A DNA stretch of 64,000 nt from Timema cristinae (lineage: Eukaryota > Arthropoda > Insecta > Phasmatodea > Timematidae): positions 4,035,007 through 4,099,006 of the forward strand of contig JBCFYV010000012.1 of the NCBI GenBank assembly GCA_039000515.1. Direction: 5' to 3'. Below, piece by piece: positions 32,641 through 41,140 of this stretch. The position numbers and the translations under genes are program-made. Position 1 is the first letter of the stretch; each line of letters opens with the position of its first letter. The notes beneath the pieces were generated by a model, which saw nothing but the letters and a program-made list of their open reading frames with translations, was not told the DNA's origin and ran no database searches.

Positions 32641-32869
32641 AAGACTATACGTATGTGTATGTTGAAAAGACTAAGACTATACATGAAAGAATCTTGTACT
32701 GAATATATATGTATCAATGTAATATTAAGAATATACTAGGTTTAAAAAACTGTACTATTTATTTAGGGAGGGGAATAATACTTGTCATATCCTTAATTCC
32801 CAATCTTTGCTAGGACTGGCCGTCAGGGTTTGAGGGAGAATATACTTGTCATATCCCGAGCCGCCCTCC
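32641..32869 (+). other. 3' flank of the 182-codon ORF, homologous to the TIR
   Basis: Contains 'GAAAAGACTAAGACTATACA' and 'CTTGTACTGAATATATATGT', closely related to TIR sequence at about 32,983-33,030 ('GAAAAGACTAAGACTTTGAG', 'TTTGTACTGAATATATGTAT'). The TIR therefore includes a diverged copy of this gene's 3' flank. Confidence 0.65.
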
Positions 32870-33887
32870 CAAACCCTACTACATCATGATGATGGAAGAG
32901 AGAGAGAGAGGGATAACCCTTAAAAAATAGTCTCCCCCTCCACCCCTCACCCAGGTGCTCCATCAACCCTCCTCCATACCGAAAAGACTAAGACTTTGAG
33001 AGAGGGAGAATTTTGTACTGAATATATGTATGTGAAGAAATATCATTCGTTTTTCAAAGAGGTGAGTGTTATACATTTCGGGGAAATCAACTCTTCATAA
33101 TCCAGCTTCATTTAAAGATAATTACACATACACCCACACGCACACACACACAACCTTGTATTGTTAGTTAATGATGTAAACAATTTTTTTTTAAAAACTC
33201 ATTTAACTTGAAAACAATTAAATGATTATTGACTTAGAAGGGAATAATACTTGTCATATCCTTAATTCCCAATCTTTGCTAGGACTGACCGTCAGGGTTT
33301 GAGGGAGAATATACTTGTCATATCCCCAGGTCCATAAGCTGCCCTCCCGCGTAGGAATTGGGAAGTGAACCCGCATTTGCGTGGAGGTAGAGCGGATACT
33401 TCGAGACCCGTAGCTGTCCAGGAGAAAAAACACCCAGGCCGTGAGACAGCCCGCATTTGCATGGAGGTAGAGTGGATACTTCGAGACCCGTAGCTGTCCA
33501 GGAGAAAAAACACCCAGGCCGTGAGACAGCCCGCATTTGCGTGGAGGTAGAGTGGATGCCGCACAAAAAAAGTCTCCCCCACCCCCACCCCCCACCCCTC
33601 TCAGCCATCCCGAGTCCTCTCCCTCTCAGGTGCTTTAACCCCCCACCCCTCTACCTCACATCACCATATCTATCTCAACCCTCCCACATCCAATTATGCA
33701 AATGAGTGTCGCCGTATTCTCACTTTACCCACCGTACCAAAAAAATAGTCTCCCACTCCACCCCGCACCCAGGTGCTCCATCCCCCCACCCCCCTCCTAC
33801 ACAGCTCACATCAACATATCTATCTCAACCCTTCCCATCCCTGGATTATGCAAATGAGCGTCACAGAAAGCCATATTTACCCTTACT
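32870..33887 (-). repeat. Right terminal inverted repeat of the Polinton-like element
   Basis: Inverted counterpart of 22,384-23,345. It is slightly longer because an 80-bp unit starting CCGCATTTGC is tandemly repeated (starts at 33,371, 33,451, 33,531), whereas the left TIR has one copy. A further partial copy of the 'TTAATTCCCAATCTTTGC' / 'CAGGGTTTGAGGGAGAATAT' block lies just inside, at 32,765-32,878. Confidence 0.8.
33037..33093 (+). pseudogene. TIR-embedded fragment of the 171-codon ORF (right)
   Basis: Begins 'GAAGAAATATCATTCGTTTT' and continues 'CAAAGAGGTGAGTGTTATAC' and 'GGGGAAATCAAC', matching 26,193-26,264 of the intact ORF apart from a one-base insertion and an internal deletion of about 10 nt. 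It is then joined directly to sequence found downstream of the gene near 28,205 ('TTCATAATCCAGCTTCATTT'). The left TIR has the counterpart at 23,110-23,180 on the minus strand with a larger deletion. Confidence 0.85.
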
Positions 33888-34069
33888 AATGTTATTTTAT
33901 ACAGTAGTGGTGGAACTTTATTTGTGTAAGTGGGGAGGAGGCGTGGGGGGAAGGGAGGAAGTAAAAAATTATTTATTTTGGGTGGGGGGGGGGACTTTCT
34001 ACCCTCCTTTTCTCCAGTTAATGTCAGAAAATCGGATACTAATATAAGCTATTTGTATTGATCCTCGTT

Positions 34070-34620
34070 AGGAAAATTTATGAAAACTATTCTCTTATAA
34101 CAGCTATTTAGGAGTGCTCTCCCCAACATTTTTTGATATTTGGATGCTCTTAGAGGATATTTGGAACAATCCTCCTTTGGCAATTTTTTGAAAATTTTGA
34201 TGCGTTTAAAAGTTATTTTAAGAAGTACTCACCAGAATTATTACTTTTCCTCCTCCAGAATATTTTTGAAATTTGGAATGTTCTAGAAGTTATTTGAAGT
34301 GTTCTCGCCTGAGTTTTTTTCTTCTTCAAAAATTAGAGGCCTCTAAAAGCTATTTGAATTGGTCTTCCACCAGTAAATTTTAAAATTTGAATAGCCATGG
34401 AACTTATTTGGAACTGTCCTTACCTGGATTTTTTTTTAATTAGATGTCTTTAGACGCTGTTGAAAGTGGTTTTCCCGAACACATTTTCAAAAATCGAATA
34501 CCTCTAGCCAGAAGCTATTTGGAGTGGTCCTTTCCCTGGCAATTATTTGAAAGTGAATGCCTTTTTAAGTTAATTGAAGTTAGATACAACGTCATATTTA
34601 AGCTACATTTTAAAAACTTG
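34070..34620 (+). repeat. Degenerate tandem repeat, unit about 70-80 bp
   Basis: Seven or so decayed copies share a 'CTCTAGAAGCTATTTGGAGTG' block, a pyrimidine-rich 'GTCCTTCCCC-AA' block and 'TTTTGAAAATTTGAAT'. The same motif order appears at 290-840 and 62,160-62,420, so this is an old dispersed family. It forms the inside of the hAT-type shell. Confidence 0.6.
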
Positions 34621-34869
34621 GAAAATCTTTAGTGGGTGGGGGGTTTGAACCCTGTAAGCCTCCTCCCTACGCCCCTGCACTCTTCGTATCCTTAATCACG
34701 TACAACTAAAGGGAAAGTATAATACTTTATCCAATCAAATTCGACAAAATAAAACAACAAACCAACATAATTATCATAATTTTATTTTGTTTAATGTCGC
34801 TAGCCAAAATAACAATAATATATACTAAAGTTTTCTAAGAATTGCTATTAAAGGTAGATTAATTAAAAT

Positions 34870-36027
34870 ACGATGCATTTTATTATTATTATTATTTGTT
34901 TTTATTGATGACATGGGTAAATATTTGAACTCGTCTAGTTATTTACTATTTGCTGATGATGTAAAATTATTTAAAATTATCAAATCTATTGCAGATTGTA
35001 TAGAGCTACAAAATGATGTAAATGGTATTCTACAATGGTCTTTTGAAAATGGAATGTCTATTAATAAATCTAAAACCAAATCTATATATTTTACTAGGAA
35101 AACTAATCCTTTCTTTTTTACTTATAAATTGGGCAATGAAAACAGAGTTCGCACCCTTTATATTAATGATCTTGGTGTTAACCTGGACTATCATGTTGAC
35201 CATGTAATTTCCCAGTCATTGAAATTACTTGGACTTATTAAATTTATTACGTCATCATTTAAAAAAGTTGACTGTTTTTTTATGCTTGTACTACGCCCTG
35301 GTTAGATCTAAGTTAGAATACGCTATTGTTGCTTGGAATTCCATTACCTAGACTGACTCTTAGGTTAGAAAACGTTCAAAGAAAATTTGTTGCTGCGTGC
35401 TATGATAAATACGGATTTATTATGATTATGACAGAATTCGAAACCTCTTAGGGCTCCAAACTCTCTTCTCACGTGGGCTTTATTGTGATGCCCTTTTAGC
35501 GTTTAATATTTTCAATAGCAAAATTCATGGCAATTCTGCCCTTGATCATGTAGGCATTCATATCCCTTCTTGGGCTGCTCGTAATCCAAAATTATTTTTT
35601 CTCAATAGCTCTTATAAGGTAAGCCTTATAGGTCGTTGTATCCATAGCGCCAATTCTAGATTTGTTGAATTCGACTTTTATCATAAAATAAAAGCTAAAC
35701 TCAGAGATTTATTTAATGAAATCCCATATCAATAATTTATCATTAAGAGGTTCTGCCTATAATATCTTAATTTTGCATATTGTTTCTGCTTTTACCAGTC
35801 TTTAGTTTTTGTCATTATTACTATTTTTATTATCATTATTAATTACTTTTTTTGTAACTATTAATAATTATATAACATTATTTAGCCATTTTTGTTTATC
35901 TTATTTTCTCGTGTAAATATATGTATTTGTAAGGTATGTACTTGTGTACTTTCAGTGCTGGCCTGTTATAGGTCCAACGACTGTTGGCCAGCATTATATT
36001 AAAGGGAATTGAAATCGAAATTGAAAT
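34870..36027 (+). mobile_element. Non-LTR retrotransposon (LINE), 5'-truncated 3' end
   Basis: The first frame (34,913-35,305) contains the RT catalytic box SSYLLFADDVKLFK (A/C domains, FADD), followed by NGMSINKSKTKSIYF and later NDLGVNLDYH. After a frameshift the RT C-terminal region continues (YALVRSKLEYAIVAWNS, RLENVQRKFVAACYDKYGF), ending with KLRDLFNEIPYQ at about 35,735. The 3' untranslated region ends in GAAATCGAAATTGAAATT (about 36,010-36,027), a short simple tail as in CR1/Jockey-like LINEs. 5' truncation is typical. At least two frameshifts mean it is dead. Confidence 0.8.
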
Positions 36028-36225
36028 TATCATATCGTCTTTATTTGGGCGAAGTTAAAGCCTGCGCCTTTTATTACACTAAAACCTTTAATAATAAAGA
36101 TGGCTCATGTAATAATTATGATGTGTTATTAATATGATGAATAAAAACTAATTTATAATATTTCATATTTGTACAAAAATAACAATAGTAATGTCTAACT
36201 GTGTCCCTACATATTTTCCCCTCAC

Positions 36226-36840
36226 ATCGACTCTCGAGAAATTGCTCGCAGACCTTGAGCAAGTTCATGCTGAAAGGATTTGATGGTGGCAGTAATTTTA
36301 GTATTTAGATCAAGATCATTCCAGGAACGAGCTCCAGCGACAATAGAAGAGAGAGAGAGATGGAAAGTGCGTGAGTGTCATATGAGCGGGTATCGATATT
36401 CTGATGAGCATGAAGACACTAAACACGAGGCGAGGTATTGAGGATAACCTGTTAGAAATATTTTCTTTATTATTACAAGAATATGGCGATGTCTGCCATA
36501 TATCATAAACTAGTAGCCAATCAAATGATTTATTATATATAGAAACATGGTCACAGGCTCGCAAGTCGGAGATAAATATTTCACACGTGTTTTGAAGATT
36601 TTGGAATATACTCGTGAGTTCAACAGTGAATTCATTGTAAACTATTTTAGAGCTATCACAGTAGTCAAAGTGAGGCAGTTTGAACAAGTGATTGTTTAAT
36701 AGCAGTAGGAATAACTAAAAAATGCAAAGACGCAAACCCTTCTTACAAATATGAGTTACTTGGCTAGACCGTGTAAAAGTATCATTAATTTATACGCCCA
36801 CATTTTTTATACCACAGGCACGAAAGGAATTATGTTTTTA
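36226..36840 (-). pseudogene. LINE reverse transcriptase C-terminal fragment
   Basis: The minus-strand frame 36,316-36,687 reads KLPHFDYCDSSKIVYNE, NLQNTCEIFISDLRACDHVS and FDWLLVYDI, the characteristic region after the RT palm in CR1/L2/Jockey-type LINEs. Beyond it (36,230-36,310) come AGARSWNDLDLNTKI and SFQHELAQGL. It is in opposite orientation to, and a different family from, the LINE at 34,870-36,027. Confidence 0.65.
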
Positions 36841-37255
36841 TTCAATATTACATAAAGGCGGGCGATTAGAAAAGTTTATATTAGAATAAGGTTTGACCGC
36901 TGTGGTACCCCCACATCACGTCTACACTACGACACACAAAATAGGATTTACTTTACCGATTGCAACACATTTTTGCCGTCATAATAAGTATGAGCTAATC
37001 CGATTTACAGATATGTCGGAAAAATTAAAATATATATGATAATTTAGCAACTGAACTTTCATGATTTACTGTATTGGAAGCGTGACGGAAAATTAAGAGT
37101 ATTAACTAGTAGCACAAGTTGTCTGTTAGCTATTGCCAGTCTTATGTCGTTTGAAACATTAATTTTAATGCTGTCACTGTATTATGGTTTGGTAAAATCC
37201 AGACTGATATTTGTCCAGTAGATGGTGGGCTGTGGATAGAGCTGGAAGGATACTA
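36841..37255. other. Unassigned intergenic DNA
   Basis: No gene or repeat recognised. Confidence 0.4.
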
Positions 37256-38048
37256 AGGGCCGGTCTTATCACTCTTGGATAAATATTAATCTGGTAGATA
37301 AATATTTACATTTGGTGGATAAGTTAAAAGTGGGTCTTATGACTGCAAGACAGCATTTATTTGCCAGATAAAATGTATTTATCCATCACATTTTTATCGG
37401 GAGGTTTAAGTACTCGATAACTTTTATCTGGAAGTTAAAATGGTTGTTGCCATAGTGACGCGTTGTTTTTAATGAGGTTTCGCCTATCAGAAACTGTTTT
37501 TAGGCTAACATCTTGGTTCACGTGTTTAGTAAGCACAGGCCCGGGCTCTAGTTATATAAAGTTAGAACATTTAATTCAAACTTTTATATAAACTGACAAG
37601 TTATTTGTAGAGTTATATTTATATAAGAACAAATAATCAAAATGTGAGTATAATTAATGAAATTTTGTAAACGTTGTACCCAATTATTGCCCACATTTTG
37701 GCAGACACCGAAATTAGTACTTGCAAGACATCTTAGCTTCTGCACACACGTGACGCCATCTGTTTACTCGCACTCGTTCAGACGCCATTATTTAACAAGT
37801 TGAGCATTCTCACCACTCGCTAGGTTGTAGCGCTATCAGTAGGGCTTATACGCATGCGCGCACCAGTAAAAACAGTACCAGCCTTGCGTGTTCTGAATAA
37901 AAATATATTTATCCTACATATAACTATCTGGCAGATTAATTCAGCTCATAAGACGCGTAAAACATTAAAGGGGATGATAACATTTATCTGGCAGATAACT
38001 TTAACCTCCCAATAGCAATATTTATCCGGTAGTTATAAGACAAGCCCT
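37256..38048. mobile_element. MITE with about 30-bp TIRs
   Basis: The left end, AGGGCCGGTCTTATCACTCT-TGGATAAATATT, and the right end read inverted, AGGGCTTGTCTTATAACTAC-CGGATAAATATT, match at most positions. TA dinucleotides flank both ends. The interior is rich in short inverted TTATCTGGCAGATAA-like motifs, and there is no transposase. The TIRs, TA(A) duplication and 0.8 kb length suggest a non-autonomous mariner- or Harbinger-type element; the family is undecided. Confidence 0.65.
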
Positions 38049-38744
38049 TATTGGTATAGGGCCTCTAGTCTATGTGCACTAGTACTGGTGGCGCCACTCG
38101 TGACGACTTCTTAAGTTCTTGCAGGGAAAATCCAAACGGCATCATGCTTACTGCGATTGAATACTCGAAAATCCTAAAACATAACTCACCGTTTCTCGTA
38201 AACTAGTTGGGTAATAAAAACCTTAAAAGACATAAAGATATTATTAAAATTACTATATTCTAATTGGTTTGCTTTGAATTTTTTTTTTCTAGTGAAAGAA
38301 CTGTAGCGAGATCTTTACTGCAGACATATTTTCACTCTGTGTAAAAGTTTTTTCCTAATTGCGATAGATGGGTAGTATAAGTGTATGAAATGATAATCAT
38401 GAACTAAATCTAATTTTAATATATGACTCATTCCTCTAACACCAATACTTTTCACATTTTGATGTGTTTAGTTATGAGCTCTTCACGCGCGCCAGGTTTT
38501 CGATAAACTGTAGATTGTCAGAAAGAACGGTCTGTTATTCCGTTCTTATATTTATTTTTCCTGATCTACTATTACTAGCTTTATTATTACTAACTTTATA
38601 ATAATAATAATAATTATTATTATTATGTTAAATACTTTAAATCACTTTTGGTTGTGCACTCAATTTGTAATATATTCTACCTTTCTTTTAAATTAGTGAA
38701 TAGACAAATCTTAAATTTATAATTGTTATCCACTTTGTCCGACA

Positions 38745-38940
38745 ATAATTCAGCTCGGTCATTAATACATTAATGCTTATGTGTTAAGGGTCCCGGGTTC
38801 GATTCCTGACACGCTATATATTAATCTTTGGTGGCTTTAATCAACTTTTCCCGGTAGTCTGCATCTGTTCCTACATTGTCGCAAAGCTATTGGCAATGAA
38901 TCGAGTAAAACCCTTAGAGGAAGTGCGGGTAGTATGGAAT
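38745..38940 (+). mobile_element. tRNA-derived SINE-like copy
   Basis: A strong B box in 'GGGTCCCGGGTTCGATTCCTG' (about 38,788-38,806, same core as the 13,456 insertion) follows a weak A-box region. The downstream body is unassigned and runs into the inverted-repeat element below. Confidence 0.35.
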
Positions 38941-39792
38941 ACCTTTTACTTTTTCAATAATATCAAAACGTATTTTCACATTTGGTCATTGAGTTCCATA
39001 TTAAGCTTATAATTAATATCTTTTTAACGATTTTTAGTGTGTAAAGCAAAATCAATAACTTCGAATGTCCTGTAGGAGCACTTAAAAGAGATGTGGAACA
39101 AATGAGGGCAATATGGAATATTACTCATTTATATAAAAAAATAATTATCTTAACTAAATCTAACATGTTTCATAAGAAAGTGTAAAAAAACATGCAAATA
39201 TTATGTGTAAAACAATAAAATAGTATTAATAACGAATCATTGAGATAATAATTTATAGTAAAAAAATAACTAATTAATAAAGAATTATTAAAATATAATA
39301 GATTAAAATATTGTATCAGGTTACATTGTTCTCTTAATACATTTATTAGGTATTAGGAAAAATGTTTAAGCTTACGTTGACAAAATAAATCATTTGCCAA
39401 ATACTTGAAAACTGTGCGGGCATTGTGAAATAATAGTATTCCTCGCCATTTTGGAAAACAATATTTTTTGTTAGGTTATAATAAAATTACAGTAAAAATT
39501 AAAATAATTTTTTAACTCAAAAGTAAGCATGAGTGAGCCTTAACCTAATAATTTGATTAGAATTTATAATAGCAGCAGGTTAAATAAATATAGCATGATA
39601 AACACTAGCCTGCAAAAGTTTTTGTGACAACCAAAACAGACAATCGTCTCTCACAAGACAATCAGTTGATCACTAGCTGTTCAAAATTGTTTTCTGTAAT
39701 AGTTGAAATAGTTAATGATAGATTATGACACTTAATATATGAGAAACAATGGTATTCCGTATTGACCGACTATTCCATAATATCCGCATATC
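38918..39792. mobile_element. Possible MITE with weak TIRs
   Basis: The left sequence GGAAGTGCGGGTAGTATGGA-ATACC resembles the inverse of the right end, GGATATGCGGATATTATGGA-ATAG. A further GGCAATATGGAATATTAC lies inside (about 39,107-39,125). The interior is AT-rich and non-coding. Assignment is tentative. Confidence 0.3.
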
Positions 39793-40181
39793 CTTTATCT
39801 AAAAATTATAGTATTCTCTAGTTTTATCTTTTTAAATGAAAAGTATTTGTTAAAAAAATTGTTAGTAGAGACAGGGGGAAACATCCCTTACAGGGATTAT
39901 CATAGCACAGTCCGTAACAGGTAAACTTCAATGTTTTGATTGGGTTTATATTCAGGCATAACACATGACTAATAGTAAATAGTGTATAGAATACAGTGCA
40001 CAATTCATAATAAAAATACACCGATTTAATGAAACATAGTGTATAAAGTCTTACTTAAATCGATTGTCTTTTATTAATATAAATTGGCCTAATCACATTT
40101 ACTACTAGATAATGTCTCTAAAACGACTTCAATAAAGGGTTAATTCAAAAACAACTTTAGTTAAACTGTACTCTTGAAAAT
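39793..40181. other. AT-rich DNA, no gene recognised
   Basis: No supported feature; the 65-codon minus-strand ORF at 39,824-40,021 has no motif. Confidence 0.4.
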
Positions 40182-40193
40182 TGAATTTAATTT

Positions 40194-40457
40194 ATTTTAA
40201 TTATTTAATATTTAGCACTGCGTCTTACTACCCGTTCGGGTTATACGCTTTAAGTACTAATTACGCTAATGAATTAGGAATTGGGAAGGTTGAATTAGAG
40301 GAAGTGAACCCACATTTGGGTGGAGGGAGAGTGGAAAACCATTTAGGAAAAGCCACCCCCAGTTCACCCGACCGAGATTCGAACCTCGATCTCCCCATCC
40401 TCAGCAGTCGAGCTCAACACGACAAGCGCGTTAGCCAACTACGCCACCGAGGCGGGT
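40194..40457 (-). mobile_element. Full-length tRNA-derived SINE with perfect 12-bp TSD
   Basis: Flanked by TTGAATTTAATT at 40,182-40,193 and 40,458-40,469. On the minus strand: head GCCTCGGTGGCGTAGTTGGC (A box) and GATCGAGGTTCGAATCTCGG (B box), then CTCCCTCCACCCAAATGTGG, TTCAACCTTCCCAATTCC, the tail GCGTATAACCCGAACGGG, TAGTAAGACGCAGTGCTAAA and an AT-rich end. The head looks like a tRNA with a long variable region. Its 264 bp define the family well. The tail is shared with the other SINE family, whose head and body differ. Confidence 0.85.
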
Positions 40458-40469
40458 TTGAATTTAATT

Positions 40470-40925
40470 AAATTTAGATTTTATCTGTAATATTAAATCA
40501 AATTCTATTTTTATTTTAAGTATTAATTTACTTCTCAATAACAGAGTGAAAAATATACTATTTCTCCTTTATTCTCAATCGAATAGACAATCATAGTTAT
40601 TGACTCTAAAACAACAACAAAATGAATGAATAGCAAACAAGTATGGCTATCACAAAGTATTTCATACATGAGGGTGAACACAGAAGCTAATTATTTTAGT
40701 CTTTGTTTTTTTTACTGGCGTTTACTTGGCTATATGAATATATTTTCGCACTCCATCATTAACTGATACGTCTCAAGTTCAATTATTACTATCTATAACT
40801 TACTAAACTAGAGGCAAAACGAGTAAGAAACTAAAGTTAAATCAACTTTTGTATTGCACACTGTTCTATATGTATCGATTATAAACGCTATAATTAAAAA
40901 CATGTATTTCCACTTCATTCTCACT
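40470..40925. other. AT-rich DNA before the gap
   Basis: No supported feature. Confidence 0.4.
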
Positions 40926-41025
40926 NNNNNNNNNNNNNNNNNNNNNNNNNNNNNNNNNNNNNNNNNNNNNNNNNNNNNNNNNNNNNNNNNNNNNNNNNNN
41001 NNNNNNNNNNNNNNNNNNNNNNNNN
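40926..41025. other. Assembly gap (100 N)
   Basis: Exactly 100 N, the usual placeholder for a gap of unknown size. ORFs reported across it are not meaningful. Confidence 0.99.
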
Positions 41026-41140
41026 GTGTATTTAATATAATGTATGACAAAACAACGACCATAATCAGCCCAAACGAACTTAGCAGTAAGTACATTTTAA
41101 GGGAGAAAAGATATAAGATACCCAACATACACAAATTTCC
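41026..41140 (-). repeat. Partial copy of the Copia LTR, error-rich
   Basis: 'GTGTATTTAATATAATGTAT' and following sequence match 47,849-47,965, with missing single bases throughout (e.g. GACAAAACAACGACC versus GACAGAAACAACTGACC). It lies directly after the gap in the same orientation as the LTR at 47,793-48,025, so it may be the 3' LTR of the minus-strand Copia element, cut by the gap. Confidence 0.7.

Larger units (their letters stand above)
22384..33887. mobile_element. Polinton/Maverick-like element, 11.5 kb, with ~1-kb TIRs
   Basis: The ends are AGTAAGGG at 22,384 and its inverse CCCTTACT ending at 33,887. They are flanked by AATGCT (22,378-22,383) and AATGTT (33,888-33,893), i.e. a 6-bp target duplication with one mismatch. 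A 6-bp duplication and AG...CT termini with long TIRs are hallmarks of Polintons/Mavericks. TIR homology runs about 1 kb. Inside are a DNA polymerase B-like fragment (24,438), two intact ORFs (26,164 and 32,092), a short basic ORF (30,881) and several tandem arrays. No retroviral-type integrase, FtsK-type ATPase or capsid gene is visible, and it is shorter than the usual 15-20 kb. It is either a deletion derivative or an unusual lineage. Confidence 0.65.
22277..34677. mobile_element. hAT-type non-autonomous shell split by a Polinton-like insertion
   Basis: The left end reads CAGGGGCGTAGGGAG (22,277-22,291). The right end is its exact inverse, CTCCCTACGCCCCTG (34,663-34,677). Just inside both ends is a GGGTTCAAA motif. 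Flanking octamers are CACTTCCC and CACTCTTC, matching at five positions with only C/T differences at the others, consistent with a decayed 8-bp hAT target duplication. Without the 11.5-kb insertion the element would be about 0.9 kb. Its interior at 34,070-34,620 is a degenerate repeat array. Confidence 0.6.

Noticed and set aside
33254..33705. Overlapping ORFs of about 80-113 codons in the right TIR
   Set aside because: Produced by the 80-bp tandem unit and G/C-rich tracts; not conserved in the left TIR.
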